64,000 nucleotides of DNA from Planctomycetota bacterium (GCA_021776785.1 JAJFFF010000018.1:1-64000); one strand, 5' to 3'; counted from the first letter of the stretch, positions 42,014 through 50,640 are shown. The notes: generated from the letters alone by a model not told the origin. A program made the numbers and translations.

Positions 42014-42868
42014 ATGAATCGGTGGATTGCACGATTTTTGCGCTCGCGGCGCGAGAGCGCGTCGCCGCACACCTTGCGCGCGTATCGCCAAAACCTGAGC
42101 GAGCTGGCGCGTTTTCTCGACGGGCAGGGCGTGACGAAGCCGGCGCAGATCACGCACCGCGTGTTGCGCGCGTTCTTAATCGATTTGCACGGCCGCGGTT
42201 TGCAGCGCGCCACGCTCGCGCGCTATCTGGCTGCGACGCGCGCGCTGACTAAGTTCTTGTTGCGCGAGGGCGCGCTCGCGAAGGATCCGGCGGCGGCTCT
42301 GAAGACGCCGAAAAACCAGCGACCGCTTCCGCTGCACCTAGGCGAAGAGGACACGACGCGCCTGATCGACGCGGCAAAAAACGCGCGCGACCGCGCCATC
42401 TTGGAGACGCTGTACGGCGGCGGCCTTCGCGTCTCCGAGTTGGTCGGGCTAGACATCGACGACGTGGACTTGGTCCGCGGCGTCGCGCGCGTTCGCGGCA
42501 AGGGTCGCAAGGAGCGGCTCTCGCCGTTGGGCGGCTGCGCGGTGCGCGCGGTCCAAGCGTGGCTTGCGGAACGCCCGAAGAGCGACGACCCGCGCCCGAT
42601 CTTTTTGAACTGTCGCGGCGGGCGGTTGAGCGCGCGTTCCGTGCACCGGCTGGTGCGCGAGTGCGCCGAGCGCGCCGATGTCGATCCGCGCATCACGCCG
42701 CACACGCTCCGGCACAGCTTTGCGACCCACCTCTTGGATCGCGGCGCCGATTTGCGCGAGGTGCAGGAACTGCTCGGTCACAAAAACATCGCGACCACGC
42801 AGATCTACACCCACGTTTCGATGGAACGGCTCAAAAAGGTCTACGAGGATGCGCATCCGCGTTCGTAA
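42014..42868 (+). CDS. XerC/XerD-type tyrosine recombinase
   Basis: A 284-residue site-specific recombinase that resolves chromosome dimers at dif. All catalytic residues are visible: R139, K163, H230, R233 (HTLRHSFATHLL), H256 and the nucleophile Y265 (TTQIYTH). An N-terminal SAM-like core-binding domain (5-90) is intact. Length is typical for XerC/XerD. XerC and XerD cannot be told apart here. Nothing around it suggests a phage or integron integrase; it follows pabB closely as a housekeeping gene would. Confidence 0.92.
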   Translation: MNRWIARFLRSRRESASPHTLRAYRQNLSELARFLDGQGVTKPAQITHRVLRAFLIDLHGRGLQRATLARYLAATRALTKFLLREGALAKDPAAALKTPKNQRPLPLHLGEEDTTRLIDAAKNARDRAILETLYGGGLRVSELVGLDIDDVDLVRGVARVRGKGRKERLSPLGGCAVRAVQAWLAERPKSDDPRPIFLNCRGGRLSARSVHRLVRECAERADVDPRITPHTLRHSFATHLLDRGADLREVQELLGHKNIATTQIYTHVSMERLKKVYEDAHPRS

Positions 42869-42933
42869 CAGCGACGGCCCGTCGAAAATGCAGCCGCGGC
42901 TGACATCGCCGGCGCGCGTGCGTATGTAGAAGC

Positions 42934-44109
42934 GTGAGAAGTCCCGGCGCGTGGATCACGGCCCTTGTTTTGTGCGGCGGTACGCTTGCGGCCGGGCCGA
43001 TGACGAAAAACCGCGCGGCTCCCGCGCGGGACGCGGCGTGGCGGGCCGAGGGCGGTTCGGCGGGGACGACCAAAGCGGTCGAGCGCGCGCTCGCGTGGCT
43101 GGCGCGCCATCAGCACAAGGACGGCTACTGGGACGCGGACGATTTCGGGCGCGCGGCCGGGAACCCGACCGAAGGGAAGGGCGGCGGCTGGCACGGCGAA
43201 CCGCAGCCGTGTCGCTTCGACGTCGAAGTCACAGCACTCGCTACGATGGCGTTTTTGGCGATGGGCCACACGCACAAGGCGCGCGGGCCCTATCAAAAGC
43301 ACATGGCGAAAGCGCTGACATGGCTGTCGCAGTCCGCATCGGGCGCGACGCTGTTCGGCGTGGGCTATGCAACCCAAGCGTTGGCCGAAGCGTTCGATCT
43401 GACCGGCGACGAAGAGCTCAAAGACGCGATTGAAAGCAACGTCGATATCCTGATCGACTCGCAACATCCGCGCGCGGGCTGGCGGTACTTTGCGCACTCG
43501 CGCATGGCGTCGGGCGTGCCGACGACGAGCGCGGTTGTGCCGGCGCTCGCTGCTGCGCAACGCGTGGGCATCAAAGTCCCGAAGCGCTACCGCAAACCGA
43601 TCCTCCCGTGGCTCGACGGCTTGATGGACAAAAAGACCGGGCGCGTGAAGTACCACGTCGGGGCCGAGCGCTTGGGCTATACGCCGACGACAACCAACGC
43701 CGCCTCCACGTTGTTGATTCGCGCGTGGCTCGGTGAAACGAAGAGTCCACGCTTCGAATCCGCCGTGAAAGCGGTGATGAAACGCAAGCCGAAGTGGTCC
43801 ATTAAGTTCAAAGAGATGATCGTCAAGGGCCGCAAGCGACGCGTGCAGATCGGATACTTACAGCACTACTTTTGGTGGCACGCATCCGACGCGTTGGCGA
43901 TTGCAAAACACCCCGTACGCAAGACTTGGTACGGCGCACTCAAAAAAGCGCTAATTCCCAAACAAAAGAAGTCCGGCCACCTGGCAGGGTCGTGGGATCC
44001 GGTAGGAACGTACGGCAAGGTCGGCGGGCGCGTGTTCTCAACAGCACTCTGCACGCTGGCGTTGACGTCCCCGATCCGCTACGCAGACCACGAAAAAAAA
44101 CGCGACTAG
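42934..44109 (+). CDS. Secreted squalene-cyclase-like repeat protein
   Basis: A 391-residue exported protein (signal about 1-20, GTG start) with an alpha/alpha-barrel of prenyltransferase/squalene-hopene cyclase-type repeats. Examples are ALAWLARHQHKDGYWD, FDVEVTALATMAFLAMG and NAASTLLIRAWLG. It lacks a DxDD catalytic motif, so it is probably not a cyclase. Proteins of this type, secreted and with these repeats, are common in Planctomycetota and of unknown function. Confidence 0.8.
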   Translation: MRSPGAWITALVLCGGTLAAGPMTKNRAAPARDAAWRAEGGSAGTTKAVERALAWLARHQHKDGYWDADDFGRAAGNPTEGKGGGWHGEPQPCRFDVEVTALATMAFLAMGHTHKARGPYQKHMAKALTWLSQSASGATLFGVGYATQALAEAFDLTGDEELKDAIESNVDILIDSQHPRAGWRYFAHSRMASGVPTTSAVVPALAAAQRVGIKVPKRYRKPILPWLDGLMDKKTGRVKYHVGAERLGYTPTTTNAASTLLIRAWLGETKSPRFESAVKAVMKRKPKWSIKFKEMIVKGRKRRVQIGYLQHYFWWHASDALAIAKHPVRKTWYGALKKALIPKQKKSGHLAGSWDPVGTYGKVGGRVFSTALCTLALTSPIRYADHEKKRD

Positions 44110-44190
44110 CCGGACGCCGAACAGCGACAGGCTAGGCCCGGGATCGGGGGCAAGGTCACCCGTGGATAGCATCGAAAGATCATGCGTGAC

Positions 44191-45426
44191 TCACGATTCG
44201 CTAACGGACGACTGACCTCGTCGACTCAAAAGCCAGTTTATCAGCACAATCTGAACGACGTGTTGAAGCGCCTGTTTGTCTGCATACTCGTGGATGTCGC
44301 CAGGTGTAATGCCACCTCGCCACGAGAAGAGATCGGATGACAGCAACCTGCCGCCATGCGTAATCTGACTCCTAAGACGATAGAACTTCTTAAGATCTTT
44401 CTTCGCGACACTTCCGGCAGTGTATTCATCGACAAATTTGTTGAAAAGCTGTGTTGGTCCCGCGGTCTCTTTCTTGCCGCATTGTGGGCAGAAACGCTCA
44501 TCCGCCGGAACAGGGATGAGAGCTTCAACAGCACTGACAAGAGCGAGAATCATAGCCGACTGGGACTGCAAGAAGGTCCTGCTCGCGAACTGAAACCAAA
44601 AGCAGGCTCGCAGAAACTGTTCACGATCGTCTTCAGCCAGCTCAAGAAAGGTCTGCACAAGATCGTCCATCTTCGCCGGGAGCTCTAAGGCATCGCCTAG
44701 GGCAATTCCCAAGCGTCCGTAGTACTTTCCCGGTTCGACCGTGTTGAGCGGCTGGACTGAATCTATTGAAGAGAACTCATCGGTTTCAGAGTGAGCTTTG
44801 GGCCATGTGTACATTTCTTGCGCGTACACACTCGTCCACTCTTCGGGGCCGCGTTTTCCGTCTACAACGGGCAAAACCCAGTACTTTTGCAGAGCACTTC
44901 CATGTCCGTACACGCGAAACCGTAGTACGCACGCCAGGAACAACTCGAGTTCCCTGCGTCGAGTTTCTTTCCTGATGTTCTTGATGCTCATGTCCGCACT
45001 ATCGCGAAATCGAAACTCCAACAGAAACGGATGCGCGCCCATTGCCTCGTTGGTCTTTGGTGCTTCATCTGGAACTGGGAGGATCTGAAAAACACTGCCG
45101 TACCGGTATGCGCCGACTACAGGCACAGGCGAGAACAATGCGTAGTGAGTAACCTTCGGTTTCAACTCCGCCAACACGTCGGCAGCAATGCGTTTGCGAA
45201 GTGTTTGCAGATCAAGTTTTGTTAGGCCCGGACCACCATTAACATGCTGAAGTCGACCTTTGCGGTACGTCAGCCTGAGAGCGTAGTTGGTTTGATCGCC
45301 AGGGAATACGATCGTGTCTTTGTCTAGCGCTTGCGCAGACCCAAAATGCCGGGTGATCACGTGCTCAATCTCAGCTTGGTCGCAATTGCAGATGCTCAGT
45401 TCTGCACTAAGGTCGGCTTTTTCCAT
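44191..45426 (-). CDS. HEPN (Apea-like) domain protein
   Basis: A 411-residue protein whose C-terminal third (about 265-405) matches an Apea-like HEPN fold. The motif FYRLRSQITHGG holds R352, S353 and H357, the RxxxxH pattern of HEPN ribonucleases. A CPQCGKK pair (C313, C316) lies just before it. The N-terminal 250 residues are of unknown fold. The gene is visibly more AT-rich than its neighbours, lacks a clear ribosome-binding site and is followed by decayed DNA, all pointing to horizontal transfer. A defence or stress RNase role is inferred from the fold only. Confidence 0.7.
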   Translation of the reverse strand: MEKADLSAELSICNCDQAEIEHVITRHFGSAQALDKDTIVFPGDQTNYALRLTYRKGRLQHVNGGPGLTKLDLQTLRKRIAADVLAELKPKVTHYALFSPVPVVGAYRYGSVFQILPVPDEAPKTNEAMGAHPFLLEFRFRDSADMSIKNIRKETRRRELELFLACVLRFRVYGHGSALQKYWVLPVVDGKRGPEEWTSVYAQEMYTWPKAHSETDEFSSIDSVQPLNTVEPGKYYGRLGIALGDALELPAKMDDLVQTFLELAEDDREQFLRACFWFQFASRTFLQSQSAMILALVSAVEALIPVPADERFCPQCGKKETAGPTQLFNKFVDEYTAGSVAKKDLKKFYRLRSQITHGGRLLSSDLFSWRGGITPGDIHEYADKQALQHVVQIVLINWLLSRRGQSSVSES

Positions 45427-46204
45427 ACATTTCTAAGTGTAGCACTGCGCTAACTAGGTTTATTGAGCTGCGCGCTGCACACACGTGGCTCGTTCGAGTC
45501 GACGTCGGGATCATCAAAAGAGAACGAAAGCTCCAGACTCCCGTTTGCCCGCACGACTTAATCTTCGGGGGGGAAGAGAGGAACAAGAGGCTCTGACCAA
45601 TGACCGTGGGCGTATCCGACGAGCACGACACGAGCACCAGTGAGAGTGTGAGCGTTATGAGTGTGCGCATCTCTAGTTCCCCGGGCAGTTCTTGATTTGT
45701 TTTTGAGGGCCGTCACTTGGTCGTCGGTTAGAGGAACGTCAAGGGCCTTTCCAGCACCGGCGAGCTTTCCAGGCCCATCATTCCATTTCTTCACCTCTGC
45801 GTTCCCCATCGAGCATGTACCGCGAGGGCCTTTTCATCTTGCCTGTTCCTCTTTAGGAACTTCGGATCATCAGGACCCAGGCATGGGGCGATTTTCGCCG
45901 TTTCGAAACAATCACATCCCAATCGGGTCGCTAGGTCAAACGACGCAGATCTCGAACCATCATGCGGGCGACCCGCTGATGCGTGTTGTTTGCGAGGTGT
46001 GGACGCATCGAGAGGAAGGGAACGGACTACGTTTCGTGCGCGGCGGCACGACCCGCGCTCGCAATACGTGGAGCGCTTCTGGGACAGTCCAGTTTGTCGA
46101 GATCAAGGAGAGAGGACGACGCGACCCACCGGGTCGTTAGGACGAACGACGCAGAGCTCGGCAAACTGGGCGGCCCAGAATCCACTCCTTGCAAACAACG
46201 CGCG
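45427..46204. other. Decayed AT-richer region between HEPN gene and pseudopilin
   Basis: 778 bases with no confident intact gene. The minus strand carries short fragments. One frame at 45558-45809 (83 codons) begins MGNAEVKKWNDGPGK and looks protein-like only in its first half. A start with a good ribosome-binding site (AGAGGA) near 45855 gives MKRPSRYMLDGERRGEEME before a stop. A lipoprotein remnant is listed separately. The plus-strand frame 45661-46140 looks spurious. The right half (45925-46214) carries duplicated and inverted segments. Confidence 0.5.
45450..45670 (-). pseudogene. Frameshifted lipoprotein remnant
   Basis: An N-terminal piece, MRTLITLTLSLVLVSCSSD, is a textbook lipoprotein signal (LVSC). 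Downstream in another minus-strand frame the sequence reads NGSLELSFSFDDPDVDSNEP and ends at a stop at 45450, also protein-like. A run of seven G (plus strand, near 45570) lies between the two parts, a frequent site of slippage. The two frames together suggest one small lipoprotein gene broken by a frameshift, though a short in-frame stop means more than one change is needed. Confidence 0.35.
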
Positions 46205-46214
46205 TCAGCGGGTC
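45925..46214. repeat. Duplicated direct and inverted segments
   Basis: Two 30-base direct copies lie at 45925-45954 and 46131-46160, sharing 26 of 30 positions; their core is AACGACGCAGA followed by CTCG. A second pair is inverted: 45970-45997 on one strand matches 46187-46214 on the other at 25 of 28 positions. The second member of that pair covers the last codons of the pseudopilin gene. A perfect inverted repeat CGACCC/GGGTCG lies at 46122-46136. Confidence 0.7.
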
Positions 46215-46900
46215 GAGACGCGCCAGGTGTTGCCGTCGCGGCCCGTTGCGTTGACTGCCGGTACGCCGTCGATGTGGCTGCCGGGTCCGCCTGCGGAGAA
46301 GGCCGCGCCCGCCGGGATCGGCGCGCCGGGGCCGTTGTACACCTCGGTCTCGGTAAAGAGGATGTCGCCGGACTGGTTGGCGAAAAACGTCTTGCGGCCG
46401 GAGACGCCGAATTTTTGCGGCCATGCGTACACGCACCACGTCGACTCGGCGCGGGCCGAATCAATATCGGGATCCGCACCGCCGCCGGGCAGTTCGAGGA
46501 TCCCTTCGCCCGACGCACGCGGCAAGTAGATGCGGTAGTAATACCCGTTGCGAAACATCTCGCCGATGGGCGAAATCTGACGGAAGCTCGGGTTGATCGT
46601 GCCGGGGAGTAAGAACTTGGTTCCGCCGGCCGCCGCGCGCACCGCGACGTTGCCCGACATCTCACCAAATGTGCCGAATTCGCCGGAGCCGTTGTCGTTT
46701 AGGTCCGCCTCTTTGCGATTGGCGAACTGCAACTGGCTCTGCACGACCTGGCGAACCGTCGCCATCGCCGCCGTCTCATTGGCCTCGACTTTCGAGCCCA
46801 ATAGATTCGGGAGCGCGATGGTGACGATGATCGCGATGACCACCAAGATGATGAGCAACTCCAACAAAGTGAAGCCGCTGCGACGTGCCCTCAAACTCAT
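46205..46900 (-). CDS. Type II/IV pseudopilin (prepilin) protein
   Basis: A 231-residue prepilin. A short basic leader, MSLRARRSG, is cut before FTLLELLIILVVIAIIVTIA, the class III signal recognised by PilD-type peptidases; residue E5 of the mature chain is present. The rest is a pilin globular domain with several Gly/Pro-rich loops. ATG at 46900 is chosen because it gives a leader of normal length. No secretion ATPase or peptidase is in the window, so it is an orphan pilin, as is common in Planctomycetota. Confidence 0.88.
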   Translation of the reverse strand: MSLRARRSGFTLLELLIILVVIAIIVTIALPNLLGSKVEANETAAMATVRQVVQSQLQFANRKEADLNDNGSGEFGTFGEMSGNVAVRAAAGGTKFLLPGTINPSFRQISPIGEMFRNGYYYRIYLPRASGEGILELPGGGADPDIDSARAESTWCVYAWPQKFGVSGRKTFFANQSGDILFTETEVYNGPGAPIPAGAAFSAGGPGSHIDGVPAVNATGRDGNTWRVSTR

Positions 46901-47035
46901 ACCCACTGCGTTATCGGGCATCTCGCCGGACCACTTGAGAACAGGCCCGCGAAGCCCATTCCAGAGAGACCCGTAGAGAGTTTCCAGCCAACGCTAATGC
47001 CGCGTGCGGGAATTACGAAAAAGAGGCGGGGCCTT

Positions 47036-47611
47036 ATGAGCAAGAGCACTGCACAGCGTCGTCGTTATATCGTTGATCCCAAGCTGCAATACCGCGTAGC
47101 GTTCCAGATTCTGGGCGCGTTACTCGGCGTCGCCGCGCTCTGGATCGTGGGCATGATGGTGCTCGCCGGACCAGAATCGGTGTCTCAACTTGAGCCACTC
47201 GAAGTGCGCCAGCTTCTGTTTCGCGTCAACGCGATCTACTTCGGCCTCGGCGCGACGATTGTCGTCGTATTGACGCTGCTCCTCACGCATCGCGTAGCGG
47301 GCCCGGCGTTTGTCATCGGCAGGGCTTTGCGCACCATGCAGGACGGTGAATACGACGTGCGGCTGAGCCTGCGCGACAACGACTTCTTAACGTCGTTGGC
47401 CGGCGACGTAAACAAACTCGCGCAACGCCTCGGCGAGCAACACACCAAGCGCGATGAGCTTCTCGCTGACCTCGAACGCTGCATCATCGAAGGCGACACG
47501 AACGCGGCGCGTGAACTGCTGGCGCAGTTGCGAAGCGCGGCCGTCAGCGACGACGGCCCGCAAAGCGCGGCACCCGCGGCCGAGAGTCCCGCGCCCGCCG
47601 CGCACGCGTGA
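47036..47611 (+). CDS. HAMP-domain membrane protein without output domain
   Basis: A 191-residue protein with two membrane helices (about 22-44 and 63-85), a HAMP linker (about 86-140, VAGPAFVIGRALRTMQDGEY) and a coiled coil ending in an Ala/Pro-rich tail. There is a short periplasmic loop and no kinase, cyclase or methyl-accepting output domain. GAGG lies about 10 bases before the ATG. It may act as a membrane signal adaptor. It is adjacent and divergent to the pseudopilin gene. Confidence 0.78.
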   Translation: MSKSTAQRRRYIVDPKLQYRVAFQILGALLGVAALWIVGMMVLAGPESVSQLEPLEVRQLLFRVNAIYFGLGATIVVVLTLLLTHRVAGPAFVIGRALRTMQDGEYDVRLSLRDNDFLTSLAGDVNKLAQRLGEQHTKRDELLADLERCIIEGDTNAARELLAQLRSAAVSDDGPQSAAPAAESPAPAAHA

Positions 47612-47711
47612 CGAGCGCCAGCGGCGCTCGTGCTGCTGATTCGGACATCTGATCAAGTTCTGTCGAATGTCGAGAGGCGGCGTCGAGTACGGTTGGATCA
47701 GGAGATCAACC

Positions 47712-47939
47712 ATGCGCGAACCGAATTGCCCCGACTGCCGCCAACGGATGGAGGACGGATTCCTCGTGGACTTTGGTCACGGTGCGGTGACGCAGACGGC
47801 TTGGCAGCCCGGCGCACCCGTCCCGCGAAAATTTCTCGGCATGAATTTGGGAAGCGTCAAGGTCAACAAGACCGAACTCAAACCGGTGCGATCGTTACGC
47901 TGTAGTCGCTGCGGCCTCCTGCGCAACTACGCCGAGTGA
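47712..47939 (+). CDS. Small zinc-ribbon protein
   Basis: A 75-residue protein with two CxxC pairs, CPDC near the N-terminus (MREPNCPDCRQRMEDGFL) and CSRC near the C-terminus, which should hold one zinc. GFLVDFGHGAVTQTAWQPG resembles DUF6487-type zinc ribbons. AGGAGA precedes the ATG. Function unknown. Confidence 0.75.
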   Translation: MREPNCPDCRQRMEDGFLVDFGHGAVTQTAWQPGAPVPRKFLGMNLGSVKVNKTELKPVRSLRCSRCGLLRNYAE

Positions 47940-47981
47940 CAAACATCGTGATGGGCCCCGGGATGAATGCGAACGATGGAC

Positions 47982-48611
47982 TCAACGCTCTTCGAGCATC
48001 GAGTCAATCGTGCCCCGGACGTGCGCGGGGGTCATTTGAAGCGCCGCGCCGATGTCGGTGAGCAACGCTCGCTCTTCGTCATGGAATTCCCCATCCGCAA
48101 GCGCAACAAAAAACGCCGCACGAATGACGAGCTCCTTGCCCTCGGAGTTTAAGTTGCCCGCAAGCTCCCCAAGTTGGTCGGTGAGGCTTTTGTCGCTCCG
48201 CTCGGCCTTCTTGATCTCGTCGTGGATCGCTTGCTCGGAGAGCTCCCGACCGGCGACGCTTCCATAAACCTCGCGGATCGTCTTGATCTCCTCGGCATCG
48301 ACGACGCCGTCGGCCACCATCATCATGACCATCGTCCGCTTCACCGCGCGTTCAAACTGCGCCTCGATCTCCGCGTCCACCGCCTCCGGATCGTAGTCGA
48401 GCACTTCCATCTCGTACGTCGCCTTGCAGCGACCGCACTCGATGTACTCGCCGAGAAGATTGAGCGGAATGACCGGGATAAAATAGAGACTGAAAAAGCG
48501 GCGCACACGCCGGTGCGCGTACGGCTTTTTCTCCACACACCGAGGGCAATGAAACTGCCCCCGCTGCTTCGTCATCGTGACGCCCTTGCTTCCAAAGATG
48601 ATGATCAACAT
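47982..48611 (-). CDS. Zinc-ribbon and TerB-like domain protein
   Basis: A 209-residue protein. The N-terminal third has CPRC and CGRC pairs (about residues 22-25 and 58-61) around a hydrophobic stretch FFSLYFIPVIPLNLLGEYIE. The C-terminal part has two helical repeats with acidic loops typical of TerB/DUF533 proteins, VADGVVDAEEIKTI and LADGEFHDEERALL. The ATG at 48611 is chosen because upstream codons run into the terminator and tRNA. TerB domains are linked to metal and stress responses; this protein's role is unknown. Confidence 0.75.
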   Translation of the reverse strand: MLIIIFGSKGVTMTKQRGQFHCPRCVEKKPYAHRRVRRFFSLYFIPVIPLNLLGEYIECGRCKATYEMEVLDYDPEAVDAEIEAQFERAVKRTMVMMMVADGVVDAEEIKTIREVYGSVAGRELSEQAIHDEIKKAERSDKSLTDQLGELAGNLNSEGKELVIRAAFFVALADGEFHDEERALLTDIGAALQMTPAHVRGTIDSMLEER

Positions 48612-48660
48612 CGCCACACTCCCGCCCGAGCGTAGCAACACCCACCGTTTGGCGCCGCCC

Positions 48661-48695
48661 AAAAAAAAGGCGCCCCCGGCCGTGCCGGAGGCGCC
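48661..48695 (-). terminator. Rho-independent terminator after tRNA-Glu
   Basis: On the minus strand GGCGCCTCCGGC pairs with GCCGGGGGCGCC across a 3-base loop, followed by eight T (48661-48668 on the plus strand reads A). It starts 6 bases after the tRNA 3' end and should end the tRNA transcript. Confidence 0.95.
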
Positions 48696-48701
48696 AAAGC
48701 G

Positions 48702-48774
48702 CGACCCCAACGGGATTCGAACCCGTGTTGCGGCCTTGAAAGGGCCGAGTCCTAGGCCTCTAGACGATGGGGTC
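48702..48774 (-). tRNA. tRNA-Glu (anticodon TTC)
   Basis: The minus strand folds into a full cloverleaf. The acceptor is GACCCCA/TGGGGTC with discriminator G, the anticodon loop is CTTTCAA (anticodon TTC) on a GGCC stem, and the T arm is ACGGGTTCGAATCCCGT. The CCA end is not encoded. It is a single tRNA, closed by a strong terminator. Besides translation, glutamyl-tRNA feeds the HemA/HemL route to heme, whose hemL is in this window. Confidence 0.96.
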
Positions 48775-48824
48775 ATCGGGGTCTGTCACGCCGACTCGGC
48801 TAGCGCGACAGCGCGGCATTGTAG

Positions 48825-49943
48825 CTAGTTCGGGTCGCCCGTCACGCGTTTGAGCGCGACGCCCACCATCACCATCACCAAAAACAGCCCGGCGACGATC
48901 CAGGCGAGCTTGCGCTCGGCTTCCGGGTTCGCGCTAGCGATCTTCGCGCGGAGCGTCTCGACCCATCGGTCCCACTCCGCACCGGTCCGTTCCCAGTTCA
49001 CCGGCATGACTTTGCCGATCTGATCTGGGCGGCGGACATGCGGGGGAACCTTGACGCCGGGGCGCACAGGAATTTGCGCCGTGGCCGAGTGCGCCAGCCG
49101 CTCTTCGATCTCCGGCCGCAGGAGCCAGTCGATCAACGCCCGCCCGGCCGCGGGATGCGGCGCCCCCTTGATGAGGACGAGCGAATTCGGGATATACATG
49201 ACGCCCACGTCGTCCGCGCCGGCGTCCGGGAACACCGCGTCCACCGGCTGGCGCTGCTCCTGAGCCACGCGAAAATCGTCGGTGTCGGTCCATCCGAACG
49301 CGAAGCGGCCCGCGCTCACTTCTCGCATCACGTGGCTGTTGCCCGTGACCCACGTCACGTCGTTTTTGACCAAGAGATCGAAGTACCGCCGCGCCTCCGG
49401 CTCGTCGTTGACAAACAGCGCCGCCGCGTGCGCCGCCGTCGTTCCGGTCTCCGGCCGCGCCATACACGTCTTCCCGCGCCACTTCGGTTTGGTCAGGTCC
49501 CACATCGACGTGGGCCGATCGGCCTTCGGCACGAGGTCGGTGTTGACGATCAGGATGCGAGCGCGCGCCGCAAACCCCGTCCAGTAACCCTCGGCGTCTT
49601 TAAACGCCGCCGGGATCGACGCCGCGCTGGGCGAGCGGTACGGCGCGAGTACGCCCGACATCTTCAGCTTGATCGTCGTCGCCAACTCGTTGTTCCAGTA
49701 CACGTCCGCCTGCGGATCCGATTTCTCCTGGATCAGCTTGCGCACCAGGCCGACCGTCTTGTTCGCCTCGGTGTCGTAGATCGCCTTGACCTCGATCCCT
49801 GTCTCGCGCTCGAACTGAGAGAGCACTTTTTCGGAGTGCTCGCGGTCGAGCGACACGTACACGGTGACGCGCGGCGCGGGCTTGCCGTCCTGGGCGCCGG
49901 CGACGGCGATCAGGGAGAAAAGCGAAACGACGATGTTACGCAT
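48825..49943 (-). CDS. Iron(III)-type extracellular binding protein with C-terminal anchor
   Basis: A 372-residue family 1 extracellular solute-binding protein of the Fe(III)/AfuA-FbpA type. It has a signal (1-20), VYVSLDREHSEKVLSQFERE, VYWNNELATTIKL and IPNSLVLIKGAPHP. A C-terminal membrane helix (about 344-366) is unusual, since these proteins are normally free or N-terminally lipidated. No permease or ATPase gene is adjacent. The ATG at 49943 is used; a TTG three codons upstream is the alternative. A palindrome sits just upstream. Confidence 0.85.
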   Translation of the reverse strand: MRNIVVSLFSLIAVAGAQDGKPAPRVTVYVSLDREHSEKVLSQFERETGIEVKAIYDTEANKTVGLVRKLIQEKSDPQADVYWNNELATTIKLKMSGVLAPYRSPSAASIPAAFKDAEGYWTGFAARARILIVNTDLVPKADRPTSMWDLTKPKWRGKTCMARPETGTTAAHAAALFVNDEPEARRYFDLLVKNDVTWVTGNSHVMREVSAGRFAFGWTDTDDFRVAQEQRQPVDAVFPDAGADDVGVMYIPNSLVLIKGAPHPAAGRALIDWLLRPEIEERLAHSATAQIPVRPGVKVPPHVRRPDQIGKVMPVNWERTGAEWDRWVETLRAKIASANPEAERKLAWIVAGLFLVMVMVGVALKRVTGDPN

Positions 49944-49955
49944 CGGTACCAATTT

Positions 49956-49973
49956 TGTATCGTTTTAGATACA
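49956..49973. promoter_or_regulatory. Palindrome upstream of the binding-protein gene
   Basis: TGTATC and GATACA, perfect inverted 6-base arms with a 6-base spacer, lie 13-30 bases before the ATG of the iron-type binding protein. Symmetry and position suit an operator overlapping the promoter or the leader. It does not match the Fur or DtxR consensus, so the regulator is unknown. There is no clear ribosome-binding site after it. Confidence 0.45.
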
Positions 49974-50009
49974 CTAACTTCCGTAGGACGGACGGCGCCC
50001 CGCGCCCCC

Positions 50010-50630
50010 TTAGACTCCCTTGTACTCGGCTGGCGTAAGGCCGTGGGCGCGGATTTTCTTGTGCAGGTTGGGGCGCGAGATGCGTGCCATCGCGGCGGCC
50101 CGCGTGACGTTGCCGTGGTTGCGGCGCAACAGGTCCATGATGTAGTTGCGCTCCCACTCCTTGCGCGCCGCGGCGATGCCCGCCTCTTCCTCGTCGGCGC
50201 GCTCGGCCTTGTGGTGCACCAGAAACCGGAGCTTGCGATTTTCGCGGTCCACGGCGCGGCGTTCGAGGCCGCGCTCGATCGTCACCAGCACCTCTTTGAG
50301 CTCAAAGGGCTTGCGCAGATAGTCGTAGGCGCCCGTCCGCAGCGCGTCGATGGCGTTTTCGACGGTGCCGTGGGCGGTCATCAAAATGACGACGGCGTCG
50401 CGATCGAGTTCGTGCACAGCGGCCAAGACATCGAGGCCGCCAACGTCGCTCATCACCAAGTCGGTCAAGACCACGTCGTAGGGCGTGCTCGCCAATCGCT
50501 CCAACGCGTCGCGCCCATCCGGGACGGCGTCCACTGCGTAGCCCGCCTTCGCGAGCCCCTTCACCAGGAAAAAGCGCAGGCTCTCCTCGTCGTCAACCAC
50601 CAGCACGCGGGTCGGGGCGTCATGCGTCAC
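50010..50630 (-). CDS. Response regulator with Fis-type HTH
   Basis: A 206-residue DNA-binding regulator. The receiver domain has D13 and D14 (LVVDDEE), phospho-acceptor D57 (LTDLVMS), T85 (MTAHG) and K107 (RKPFE). The C-terminal 40 residues are a Fis-type helix-turn-helix (GNVTRAAAMARISRPNLHKK). There is no sigma-54 AAA+ domain, so the layout is that of the RegA/PrrA/ActR redox regulators. Ten bases separate it from the histidine kinase gene, its likely partner. Confidence 0.92.
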   Translation of the reverse strand: MTHDAPTRVLVVDDEESLRFFLVKGLAKAGYAVDAVPDGRDALERLASTPYDVVLTDLVMSDVGGLDVLAAVHELDRDAVVILMTAHGTVENAIDALRTGAYDYLRKPFELKEVLVTIERGLERRAVDRENRKLRFLVHHKAERADEEEAGIAAARKEWERNYIMDLLRRNHGNVTRAAAMARISRPNLHKKIRAHGLTPAEYKGV

Positions 50631-50640
50631 ACCCCTCCCA

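Noticed and set aside
42014-42868. Integrase of a mobile island
   Set aside because: The recombinase has XerC/D length and sits directly after pabB; there is no attachment-site duplication or tRNA end beside it.
45661-46140. 159-codon plus-strand frame in the decayed region
   Set aside because: Low-complexity composition, no ribosome-binding site, and it crosses the duplicated segments; treated as non-coding.
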